Program-made: the position numbers and the translations under genes
Notes under the pieces: generated by a model
The model's input: the letters and a program-made list of their open reading frames with translations, nothing else
What the model was told of the DNA's origin: nothing
The model's database searches: none
In this document: in pieces, positions 1 to 5,577 of the stretch
How the letters are laid out: the number at the start of each line of letters is the position of its first letter
How positions within the stretch are numbered: the stretch's first letter is position 1
NCBI GenBank assembly: GCA_947460915.1
Contig: CANHKJ010000205.1
Span: forward strand, 1 to 5,637
DNA from: Verrucomicrobiia bacterium
GTDB lineage: Bacteria > Verrucomicrobiota > Verrucomicrobiia > Verrucomicrobiales > Akkermansiaceae
DNA length: 5,637 nt
Reading direction: 5' to 3'

Positions 1-1221
1 CAAGCCCAGTTGATTGTGTGCGAGAACTCACTCAACGAAGCTCTCCCTTCTTTGCAAAAACAACAACCTCGCTTTGTTGCTATCGTCGGCCAGCCCACAC
101 AAATCGGCAGCAAGGTGCTGCAAGAATTGCAACCGATGTTGCGTCAAATCGATGCCGATCCCTATCTCGATGTGCGTTGGGGCGTGATTACGGGACGTAG
201 CGCTGCGGATGCTATGCGCATTGTGCAAGAGAAAATGCCACTCGTTATCGAACGCACCGTTTCCGCCACTCGTCTGCCCACCAGCTTCGGCAAAGAAGTG
301 GAATGCTTCGATGAACTCACAGCACGGCGTCATAGTCTGAAAAAAGACGGTGGCATGAATCAAGAAATTCCCTTGCCCGCCGATGACAGCATCGCTGCAT
401 TGGCCCAAGCATTTGCCGATCCGCGCACCCAATTCATCGTCACCTCAGGCCACGCGACCACACGCGATTGGCAACCTGGATACAGCTACAAAAATGGCGC
501 ATTTCATAGTCGCGATGGCGTTCTCTACGGGCTAGACCTCGCCAAAAAAGAACATCCCATCCACAGCGACACGCCCAAAATCTACCTCCCCTGCGGCAAC
601 TGCCTGATGGGCCAAGTCGATGGCCCTGATGCCATGGCGCTCGCCTGGATGCACAGCGCAGGTGTGCGGCAAATGGCGGGCTATCTCGAACCAACATGGT
701 ATGGCTACATGGGATGGGGGATGTTGGATTATTTCTATGAACAACCCGCACGCTTCACCTTTGCCGAGGCCTTCGTCGCCAACCAACACGCCTTGATTCA
801 TCGCCTCGCTACACAAAAAAATCTCAGCGACATGGATCGCAAGGGCCTACTCTTCGACCGCGACATGGTTGCCTTCTACGGCGACCCCGCATGGTCAGCC
901 ACCATGGCCGCACAACCAGATTCTTTGTGGTTTTCGCAAAAACTCACTCAGACAGAAGACTCTATCTTGTTAGAAATTACCCCCCTCAATAAAGATAGCA
1001 GCTACACCACCATCGATACCAACGGATCCCAACGCGGTGGCCGACCTTTCATCGCGTTCTTGCCCGAAGTCATCAATCCCGGGGATTTCGAGCTTGTGAC
1101 GGTTACTCAAACAAAGCCCATCCTCGGTGACGACTTTGTCCTTTTTCCCCGTCCTGTGATCAATGATGAACCCGTCCCTTTAGAAGCGAAATGGAAACGC
1201 CGTTCATCTAACAAAAAATGA
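1..1221 (+). CDS. Gingipain-like (C25 / clan CD type) cysteine peptidase-like protein, 5'-truncated
   Basis: The frame is open from the first base and ends at TGA 1219-1221, so the N-terminus lies outside the window; a TTG at position 10 is a possible but unconvincing start. Residues below are counted from that TTG codon. Seen: a beta-strand-like VAIVG (23-27); an acidic 'IDADPYLDVRWGVITGR' stretch (47-63) resembling the D-x-Y-x-D...G-R element of gingipain-type proteins; a hydrophobic strand then SGHA with His148; a second strand KIYLP then C195-G-N-C198-LMG; and YGDPAW (290-295), resembling the GDPAL motif near the end of C25 catalytic domains. A hydrophobic run followed by His, then another followed by Cys, is the clan CD layout, so His148 with Cys198 (or Cys195) is the inferred dyad. 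The usual His-Gly is His-Ala here. About 110 residues follow as a C-terminal region. Substrate and location are unknown, and any signal peptide is out of view. It could be an inactive relative. Family assignment is inferred from motifs only. Confidence 0.6.
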   Translation, partial: QAQLIVCENSLNEALPSLQKQQPRFVAIVGQPTQIGSKVLQELQPMLRQIDADPYLDVRWGVITGRSAADAMRIVQEKMPLVIERTVSATRLPTSFGKEVECFDELTARRHSLKKDGGMNQEIPLPADDSIAALAQAFADPRTQFIVTSGHATTRDWQPGYSYKNGAFHSRDGVLYGLDLAKKEHPIHSDTPKIYLPCGNCLMGQVDGPDAMALAWMHSAGVRQMAGYLEPTWYGYMGWGMLDYFYEQPARFTFAEAFVANQHALIHRLATQKNLSDMDRKGLLFDRDMVAFYGDPAWSATMAAQPDSLWFSQKLTQTEDSILLEITPLNKDSSYTTIDTNGSQRGGRPFIAFLPEVINPGDFELVTVTQTKPILGDDFVLFPRPVINDEPVPLEAKWKRRSSNKK

Positions 1222-1226
1222 CACCC

Positions 1227-1255
1227 TTGCCAAAGCCATAACATTTTGCCATAAC
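1227..1255 (+). promoter_or_regulatory. Possible promoter for mtnP with an 8-bp direct repeat
   Basis: TTGCCA (1227-1232) and CATAAC (1250-1255) are separated by 17 bp, resembling sigma70 -35 and -10 boxes at 5/6 and 4/6 matches. The -10-like box lies inside the second copy of a direct repeat, GCCATAAC at 1235-1242 and 1248-1255 (period 13 bp). Initiation about seven bases further on would fall next to the mtnP ATG at 1263, which would give an almost leaderless mRNA. The matches are weak and the upstream gene may simply read through. Confidence 0.25.
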
Positions 1256-1262
1256 TATTTCC

Positions 1263-2129
1263 ATGAGCAACACAGCAGCAATCGGCGTCATAGGCGGCAG
1301 TGGTTTGTATGAAATGGACGGCTTCACGCAGACCGAAGAGCGAGTGATCGAGACCCCATTCGGCATGCCCAGCGATGCCTTGATCGGCGGTGAAATGTCC
1401 GGCCGCCAAGTGTGGTTCCTGCCTCGCCATGGACGCGGCCATCGCCTGCTACCGACAGAAATCAACCATCGCGCTAACATTTGGGCACTGCGCAGTGTCG
1501 GTGTCCGCTATCTAATTTGCGTCACCGCCGTCGGAAGTTTGCGTGAGGAATACGCTCCACGTCACGTCGTTTTGCCCGATCAGTTTTTTGACCGCACCAG
1601 CCGCCGCGAACACCACACCTTCTTCGGTGGAGGCATCGTCGGCCATATCAGCTTTGCCGACCCCATAAGCGAAGGACTGCGCCACATCCTGCGCGATGCA
1701 GCGCTCACCCATCAACTGCAAGTCCACGATGGCGGAACCTATGTCAACATGGATGGGCCAGCCTTTTCCACTCGCGCTGAAAGTGAAGCAAATCGACAAC
1801 TCGGCTTCGATGTCATCGGCATGACCAATCTGCCCGAAGCCAAACTCGCGCGCGAAGCAGAAATCGCCCTCTCCACCTTGGCTATGATCACCGATTATGA
1901 TTGCTGGAAAAAAGAAGAAGAGCCCGTCAGTGCCGAAGCAGTCATGGGTCACCTCCACGCCAACGTCAGTGCTGCAAAAAGCATCATTGCCAGTGCCGTT
2001 CCTTCCATTCCTCTAACACCCGATTGGCCCGAGCATCGCGCGCTCGATGGCGCGATCATGACGCCTCGCCCACTGTGGCCGACGCAAAAAATCGCCGATC
2101 TTGGCAAAATTCTTGAACGTCTCATTTGA
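1263..2129 (+). CDS. mtnP: S-methyl-5'-thioadenosine phosphorylase
   Basis: A complete 288-residue member of the trimeric purine nucleoside/MTA phosphorylase family, of normal length. It converts 5'-methylthioadenosine plus phosphate to adenine and 5-methylthioribose-1-phosphate in the cytoplasm, removing the by-product of polyamine synthesis and feeding methionine salvage. Seen: the phosphate-binding GGSG near the N-terminus (11-14), RHGRGH (55-60), TAVGS (88-92), DQFFDRT (106-112), MDGPAFSTRAES (163-174), GMTN (186-189) and TDYDCW (210-215). The two Asp of TDYDCW (211 and 213) match the residues that select an adenine-type base in MTA phosphorylase, which argues against a guanosine/inosine-specific enzyme. 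The ATG at 1263 places IGVIGGSG where the family has it; no Shine-Dalgarno sequence precedes it. It follows the upstream gene by 41 bp and precedes msrB by 30 bp. No other methionine-salvage (mtn) gene is in the window, so the fate of methylthioribose-1-phosphate cannot be told. Confidence 0.93.
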   Translation: MSNTAAIGVIGGSGLYEMDGFTQTEERVIETPFGMPSDALIGGEMSGRQVWFLPRHGRGHRLLPTEINHRANIWALRSVGVRYLICVTAVGSLREEYAPRHVVLPDQFFDRTSRREHHTFFGGGIVGHISFADPISEGLRHILRDAALTHQLQVHDGGTYVNMDGPAFSTRAESEANRQLGFDVIGMTNLPEAKLAREAEIALSTLAMITDYDCWKKEEEPVSAEAVMGHLHANVSAAKSIIASAVPSIPLTPDWPEHRALDGAIMTPRPLWPTQKIADLGKILERLI

Positions 2130-2159
2130 TTTCCTCCATTTTACCACCATATTGCATTT

Positions 2160-2726
2160 ATGAAAGTTACCTTGCTCAGCACCATCCTCATAGCCATTGG
2201 TCTTTTGGTTGCCACTGGCATCGCCCAAGAACAAGGCAAAAAAGAAATCATGAAAACACAAGAACAAGCACCCGAAGCTCCGAAGGCCGAGGTCACCAAG
2301 ACCGAAGAAGAGTGGAAAAAAATTCTCACTCCCGAGCAATACCGCGTGCTGCGCCAAGCTGGAACCGAGCCAGCGAATTCACCCACCTACAAGCAATTCA
2401 AGGAGCAAAAAGAAGGCACTTACTACTGCGCCGGTTGTGGCGCTGAATTGTTTTCCTCCGATCACAAATTTGATTCCCACTGCGGTTGGCCATCATTCTA
2501 TGATGCCAGCAACAATAAAAATGTCACTCTCAAGCAAGACGTCAGCCATGGCATGATCCGCACCGAGGTCGTATGCACCAAATGCAAAGGCCACCTCGGT
2601 CACTTGTTCTCCGGTGAGGGCTTTAATACGCCCAAAGATCAACGCTATTGCATCAACGGTGTCACCCTCATCTACGTGCCAAAGGGCGGTAAAAAACCTG
2701 AGGTGAAGGCTGTGGAGAAACCATAA
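2160..2726 (+). CDS. msrB: Peptide methionine-R-sulfoxide reductase with N-terminal signal peptide
   Basis: 188 residues, longer than a bare MsrB domain (about 130-150) because of an N-terminal extension. MsrB reduces the R epimer of methionine sulfoxide in proteins. Seen: Lys then a hydrophobic core (about residues 4-19) and a small-residue end (TGIA, 19-22), which reads as a signal peptide cleaved near Ala22; then a charged linker rich in Glu, Lys, Ala and Pro (about 23-50); then the catalytic domain. Zinc ligands are two CxxC pairs, Cys90/Cys93 and Cys139/Cys142. HCGWPSF carries Cys108, the position of the resolving Cys; GHLGH (144-148) is the active-site His region; RYCIN carries the catalytic Cys164. 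All key residues are present, so it should be active. I infer export to the periplasm or cell envelope. An internal ATG at codon 31 would give a form without the signal peptide. It begins 30 bp after mtnP, without a Shine-Dalgarno sequence. No msrA is visible. Confidence 0.93.
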   Translation: MKVTLLSTILIAIGLLVATGIAQEQGKKEIMKTQEQAPEAPKAEVTKTEEEWKKILTPEQYRVLRQAGTEPANSPTYKQFKEQKEGTYYCAGCGAELFSSDHKFDSHCGWPSFYDASNNKNVTLKQDVSHGMIRTEVVCTKCKGHLGHLFSGEGFNTPKDQRYCINGVTLIYVPKGGKKPEVKAVEKP

Positions 2727-2808
2727 ATATTTCCTTCATACCTATCAGGAAAAATTTCCCGTTGCCACACAAGGCAATCGCGGCTTAATTGGCGCAGCAC
2801 CAGAATTT
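2727..2808 (+). other. msrB-mrp intergenic spacer with two weak inverted repeats
   Basis: This 82-bp gap is the longest between the plus-strand genes. It contains GGAAA/TTTCC halves around 2749-2760 and TTGCC (2762-2766) with GGCAA (2773-2777), a 5-bp stem with a 6-base loop. Neither is followed by a T-run, so I do not call a terminator. TTGCCA at 2762-2767 could act as a -35 box, but the bases 17-18 bp downstream (TTAATT/TAATTG) match a -10 box poorly. A separate promoter for mrp is possible but not shown. Confidence 0.3.
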
Positions 2809-3837
2809 ATGACAGTTGACCTCATTCGCGATGCCTTGCGCACGGTTCGTTACCCCGGCTTTTCCCGCGACATTGTTTCCTTCGGCCTCGTCAAGGACAT
2901 CTCCATCGAGAACAAGGTTCTCCATGTCCGCATCGAGATCCAGACGCGCGAGGCAGAGATCCCACAGCAAATATTCAAAAGCTGTCACGAGGTCCTCGAT
3001 CAACTCCCCGGCTTCATCCAGGTCAAGGTGGAGATCGATGTCAAAGATCCCAGCACGCAAACTCCGGGTGCCCAAGCAGGCAGCTCATCCATCCCAGGCA
3101 TCAAGAAAGTCATCGCCGTAGCTTCCGGCAAAGGCGGCGTCGGCAAGTCCACCGTCGCTTCCAATCTTGCCCTTGCACTTGCTGCGACGGGCGCAAAAGT
3201 CGGCCTCTGTGATTGCGATCTCTACGGACCATCCATCGCGATGATGTTTGGTTGCCACGAAAAACCGATGGCGAATGAGAAAGATGAAATCATTCCCATC
3301 GAGACCCACGGCATTCGTATCATGTCGATGGGGCTTTTGTTAGAAGAGCGCTCGCCCGTCATCGTTCGTGGTCCACTTGCCACGCGGTACACCCAACAAT
3401 TTTTACGCCAAGTCGCGTGGGGTGAGCTCGATTATCTGATCCTCGATCTCCCTCCTGGCACCGGAGACATTCAACTCACCATCGTGCAAACGGTATCCCT
3501 GCACGGCGCGGTGATCGTTACCACGCCACAAGAAGTCGCACTGATCGATGCCCGCAAAGCCGTCAGCATGTTTGCCAAGGTCAACGTGCCAATCCTTGGT
3601 CTCATCGAAAACATGTCGTGGTTCGAGTGTGATGCGGGAAAAAAATACTACCTCTTCGGCGAAAATGGCGGTGTGCGCGAAGCCGAGCGCCTTCGCGTTC
3701 CCTTGCTCGCACAAATCCCCATCCAAGTGCCGATCAGCCAAGGCGGCGACAGCGGCTCACCCGTGGCCCTGCTTTCTCCCGCCACTAGCAAAGCCTCCGC
3801 CGCCTTTCATGGGGCAGCTCAGAAGCTTCTTCGTTAG
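2809..3837 (+). CDS. mrp: Mrp/ApbC-type P-loop ATPase, Fe-S cluster carrier
   Basis: 342 residues, typical length. The family (Mrp/ApbC/Nbp35, MinD-like SIMIBI ATPases) binds and delivers Fe-S clusters in the cytoplasm. Seen: an N-terminal MIP18/DUF59-type domain (about 1-77, with YPGFSRDIVSFG at 15-26); a short linker (about 78-98) rich in Ser, Gln, Gly and Ala; then the ATPase with deviant Walker A KGGVGKST (108-115), CDCDLYGPS (134-142) with the Walker A' Asp, and DYLILDLPPGTGD (208-220) for Walker B/switch II. ENMSWF (267-272) is the family signature, normally followed by a CxxC that holds a bridging cluster; here it reads C274-D-A-G, so the second Cys is missing and the segment is one residue short. 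Whether Cys274 or other Cys (59, 134, 136, 149) compensate is unknown; some relatives also lack this CxxC. The ATG at 2809 fits the start of the MIP18 domain and has no Shine-Dalgarno. gluQ starts 11 bp after the stop, suggesting co-transcription. Confidence 0.93.
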   Translation: MTVDLIRDALRTVRYPGFSRDIVSFGLVKDISIENKVLHVRIEIQTREAEIPQQIFKSCHEVLDQLPGFIQVKVEIDVKDPSTQTPGAQAGSSSIPGIKKVIAVASGKGGVGKSTVASNLALALAATGAKVGLCDCDLYGPSIAMMFGCHEKPMANEKDEIIPIETHGIRIMSMGLLLEERSPVIVRGPLATRYTQQFLRQVAWGELDYLILDLPPGTGDIQLTIVQTVSLHGAVIVTTPQEVALIDARKAVSMFAKVNVPILGLIENMSWFECDAGKKYYLFGENGGVREAERLRVPLLAQIPIQVPISQGGDSGSPVALLSPATSKASAAFHGAAQKLLR

Positions 3838-3848
3838 AATCTCACCCC

Positions 3849-4706
3849 ATGATCACTCGCTTCGCACCGAGTCCCACAGGTCATTTGCACCTAGGCCACG
3901 CCTTGGCAGCAACAGTCGCCTACGAGACCGCACGCACGCTGGGTGGACACATGCTGCTACGCATGGAAGACATTGATGCCAGCCGCGTGCGTGAAGAATA
4001 CTACGACGCAATCGAAGAGGACCTGCATTGGTTAGGCATCGATTGGCAAGGCACTCCTGTGCGACAACTCGAACGCATGCCCGTTTATCACCAGGCTCTT
4101 GCTCATCTACAAGAAATGGATCTCGTCTATCCATGTTTTTGCACGCGCAAGGAGCTTCAAGCGATGACCACAGCACCACAACAAGGAGATGACGCAGAGG
4201 CTGCGCTCTATCCAGGCATTTGTCGCGCGCTAAGTCGTAACGAGCGTGAAGCAAAAATGTGCGAACGTCCCGGCTATGCATGGCGGCTCGATGTTCACAA
4301 GGCCTCCAAGTTGCTAGGCGATGCCTCGTTTCTCGATCTGCGCCATGGAGAAATCCGTATCGATGCTAACATGCTTGGTGATGTCGTACTCGCGCGCAAA
4401 GACATCGGCATCGCTTATCACCTCGCCGTCGTGATCGATGACGCAGCGCAAAACATCACGCATGTCACCCGTGGCGATGATCTTTTATCGTCCACCCACG
4501 TGCACGTGCTGTTGCAACATTTACTTGGACTACCTCAACCCCTTTATCTACATCACGAGTTAGTTTGCGATGACCAAGGAAAACGTCTCGCCAAAAGGTA
4601 CGATGCTTTATCGCTGCGCAGCATGCGAGAGGCAGGATTATGTGCCGATCAAATCATGGAACGTCTGCGGCCCATCTTGGATCGCAATCTCTCAGCACTT
4701 CCTTGA
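3849..4706 (+). CDS. gluQ: Glutamyl-queuosine tRNA(Asp) synthetase
   Basis: 285 residues, matching the short GluRS paralogue that has the catalytic domain but no anticodon-binding domain. It activates glutamate and attaches it to queuosine at position 34 of tRNA-Asp. Seen: TRFAPSPTGHLHLGHA (3-18) with the class I HxGH signature at 14-17; LRMEDIDASR (37-46), the glutamate/ATP-site segment; a zinc site with Cys96, Cys98, Tyr121 and Cys125 (CFC...YPGIC), the C-x-C-Y-C set known for GluQRS; TRGDDLLSSTH (207-217); and KRLAKR (245-250) in place of KMSKS, a form common in this family. The zinc site together with the length separates it from full GluRS (about 470 residues). It follows mrp by 11 bp and has no Shine-Dalgarno. 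In many proteobacteria gluQ follows dksA; that linkage is absent here. Its presence implies that the organism makes or salvages queuosine. It converges with the H1-like gene. Confidence 0.94.
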   Translation: MITRFAPSPTGHLHLGHALAATVAYETARTLGGHMLLRMEDIDASRVREEYYDAIEEDLHWLGIDWQGTPVRQLERMPVYHQALAHLQEMDLVYPCFCTRKELQAMTTAPQQGDDAEAALYPGICRALSRNEREAKMCERPGYAWRLDVHKASKLLGDASFLDLRHGEIRIDANMLGDVVLARKDIGIAYHLAVVIDDAAQNITHVTRGDDLLSSTHVHVLLQHLLGLPQPLYLHHELVCDDQGKRLAKRYDALSLRSMREAGLCADQIMERLRPILDRNLSALP

Positions 4707-4776
4707 AATAAAAAAGCGAGAGACGCCTGTCAGCGCATGCCTTCGGAAAGAAAACATCCGCGAGCGACTCTCGCTT
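4707..4776 (-). terminator. Hairpin with T-tract, probable minus-strand terminator
   Basis: Read on the minus strand, AAGCGAGAG (4776-4768) pairs perfectly with CTCTCGCTT (4722-4714), and the second arm runs on into TTTTTTATTTC (4715-4705). That is the stem plus T-tract of an intrinsic terminator. The 45-base loop is unusually long but can fold further: GCG-G-ATG with CAT-G-CGC gives six pairs around a G-G mismatch. On the plus strand the same stem is preceded by A's and lacks a T-run, so it would serve gluQ poorly. It lies 85 bp beyond the stop of the H1-like gene and most simply ends that transcript or a small RNA within it. Confidence 0.55.
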
Positions 4777-4781
4777 ATGAA

Positions 4782-4855
4782 GTGGCATTCCCCTGCTGAG
4801 ATCCGTGATCGGCATTCACCGATGACGCGACCAAGCAGCAGGAGAGATTCACCAC
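4782..4855 (-). ncRNA. Structured RNA element, possible small RNA or folded 3' UTR
   Basis: On the minus strand this stretch folds into one long hairpin: GTGG (4855-4852) with CCAC (4785-4782); an internal loop; CTCCTGCTG (4844-4836) with CAGCAGGGG (4798-4790), nine pairs including one G-U; and a terminal stem of CGTCATCGG (4827-4819) with CCGATCACG (4812-4804), eight pairs around one C-C mismatch and a 6-base loop. The pair that is G-U on the minus strand is an A-C mismatch on the plus strand, so the minus strand folds better. It sits directly between the stop of the H1-like gene and the T-tract terminator. It matches no RNA family that I recognise (not evidently SRP RNA, 6S RNA, tmRNA or a known riboswitch). 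It could be 3' UTR structure or a separately transcribed RNA of about 150 nt. Confidence 0.35.
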
Positions 4856-4860
4856 ATGTG

Positions 4861-5157
4861 TTAAGGCTTTTTCTTAGCAGCTTTTTTGGCTGGAGCAGCC
4901 TTCTTAGCTGGTGCAGCCTTCTTAGCTGGTGCAGCCTTCTTAGCTGGTGCAGCTTTCTTAGCTGGTGCAGCTTTTTTAGCTGGAGCAGCTTTCTTAGCTG
5001 GTGCAGCTTTCTTAGCTGGTGCAGCCTTCTTAGCTGGTGCAGCCTTCTTAGCTGGTGCAGCTTTCTTAGCTGGTGCAGCTTTCTTAGCTGGTGCAGCTGT
5101 TTTGGCAGGTGCAGCTTTTTTCACTGCGGCTTTTTTTGCGGCTTTCTTTGCGGCCAT
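4861..5157 (-). CDS. Histone H1-like Ala/Lys/Pro-rich repeat protein
   Basis: 98 residues, of which 47 are Ala, 34 Lys and 14 Pro; the other three are Met, Val and Thr. There is no acidic or aromatic residue. Layout: MAAKKAAKKAAVKK (1-14), thirteen AAPAK-K/T hexads (15-92; the first ends in Thr, the rest in Lys), then AAKKKP. This resembles the Lys-rich tails of eukaryotic H1 and bacterial H1-like proteins such as chlamydial Hc1/Hc2. The inferred role is non-specific DNA binding and nucleoid compaction in the cytoplasm. There is no globular domain, signal peptide or membrane segment. I chose the ATG at 5157 because it begins the Lys/Ala composition; an in-frame ATG at 5208 would add 17 unrelated residues and overlap the likely promoter. 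No Shine-Dalgarno is present. It converges with gluQ. The plus strand of the same region is an open frame only because of the repeat. The composition is clear; the exact DNA role is inferred. Confidence 0.85.
   Translation of the reverse strand: MAAKKAAKKAAVKKAAPAKTAAPAKKAAPAKKAAPAKKAAPAKKAAPAKKAAPAKKAAPAKKAAPAKKAAPAKKAAPAKKAAPAKKAAPAKKAAKKKP
4882..5115 (-). repeat. Thirteen tandem 18-bp coding repeats
   Basis: The unit, read on the minus strand, is GCTGCACCAGCTAAGAAG, encoding AAPAKK. Ten of the 13 copies are identical except for a silent C/T change in the last Lys codon (AAG or AAA). The divergent copies are the two end units (4882-4899 and 5098-5115) and one central unit (4972-4989). In plus order the two silent forms occur in blocks (three AAG, one AAA, the central variant, two AAA, two AAG, two AAA). 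This fits expansion by slippage or unequal crossover that duplicated several units at once. Copy number may vary between strains. Confidence 0.95.
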
Positions 5158-5175
5158 ATGTGTATTGTGTTGTGG

Positions 5176-5204
5176 TTTATGTTGTTGGTTTTTCCATCTG
5201 ACAA
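5176..5204 (-). promoter_or_regulatory. Probable promoter of the H1-like gene
   Basis: On the minus strand, TTGTCA (5204-5199) and CATAAA (5181-5176) are 17 bp apart, matching sigma70-type -35 and -10 boxes at 5/6 and 4/6. Initiation would fall near 5169, leaving a leader of about 12 bases before the ATG at 5157. An inverted repeat, TTGGTT with AACCAA, overlaps the -35 box and spacer and could be an operator. It is identified by consensus only. Confidence 0.4.
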
Positions 5205-5416
5205 CCAATTGACAGGGAAAATCTTTGCCATGCTAGAGTAGCAACACCGAAAGTGATGCATGACATGAAAGGAACAAACATTTGACGCAAAGTGATAAAC
5301 GTCGCATCAAAATGAGAAGCAAGAAGCCATGCACGGGATTCGATACAATTACTCTCAACACGAGGGCAGTCATCCAGCATGAAAAAAATCGAATGACGCG
5401 GCGTCGCATCCGCAGT

Positions 5417-5435
5417 GTTTTTTCTAACAAAAAAC
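5417..5435. repeat. A/T-stem hairpin around CTAAC
   Basis: GTTTTTT (5417-5423) and AAAAAAC (5429-5435) form a perfect 7-bp inverted repeat with loop CTAAC. A further GCA/TGC pair (5412-5414 with 5437-5439) could extend it across a small internal loop. It includes the first copy of the TTTTTCTAAC decamer. It could be a weak terminator, a protein site or a bent A-tract; the sequence does not decide. Confidence 0.5.
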
Positions 5436-5543
5436 TTGCAGAGTGATTGATTTATCATGCGCAGAACCATTTGCATAATCAAATTGCGTGTCAGCAATGA
5501 GACACACTTATTCAATGTGCTCGATCATGTCAACATGAAAGTA

Positions 5544-5555
5544 CTAGAATTCTAG
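5544..5555. repeat. Perfect 12-bp palindrome CTAGAATTCTAG
   Basis: The 12 bases equal their own reverse complement. A partial second copy of the half-site (AGGAATT) follows at once. The size and symmetry suit a dimeric repressor operator, but no regulator gene or promoter is seen next to it, so the role is unknown. Confidence 0.5.
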
Positions 5556-5561
5556 GAATTG

Positions 5562-5577
5562 AGAAAAATATTTTTCT
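5562..5577. repeat. Perfect 16-bp A/T palindrome
   Basis: AGAAAAATATTTTTCT is its own reverse complement and overlaps the second TTTTTCTAAC copy (5571-5580). It lies six bases after the CTAGAATTCTAG palindrome. Symmetry of A- and T-tracts suggests a DNA-bending or protein-binding site. Its function is not shown. Confidence 0.5.

Noticed and set aside
2745..2780. Intrinsic terminator after msrB
   Set aside because: The stems are about 5 bp and no T-run follows.
4882..5115. CRISPR array
   Set aside because: The repeats are directly tandem with no spacers, keep a reading frame and encode AAPAKK.
4886..5212. Plus-strand frame encoding a hydrophobic LAGAAF repeat protein of 108 residues
   Set aside because: It is the complement of the Lys/Ala/Pro repeat. 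The 18-bp unit has no stop in this frame, so the frame is long by construction. The minus-strand product has the sensible H1-like composition and its own promoter.
4570..5241. Plus-strand frame of 223 codons rich in SLLSWCS repeats
   Set aside because: It overlaps the end of gluQ in another frame, runs through the non-coding gap, and its repeats are again the complement of the H1-like repeat.
5212..5242. Plus-strand TTGACA with TAGAGT as a promoter pointing right
   Set aside because: The spacer is about 19 bp and the -10 match is poor; no gene follows within the window.
5177..5515. Minus-strand frame of 112 codons upstream of the H1-like gene
   Set aside because: It has no recognisable domain and no Shine-Dalgarno, and it runs across the likely H1-like promoter. 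It most likely arises by chance.
5505..5533. Minus-strand TTGACA with TAAGTG 17 bp downstream
   Set aside because: The -35 box is perfect but the -10 box is weak, and it lies about 350 bp from the H1-like start, where a nearer and better spaced promoter exists.
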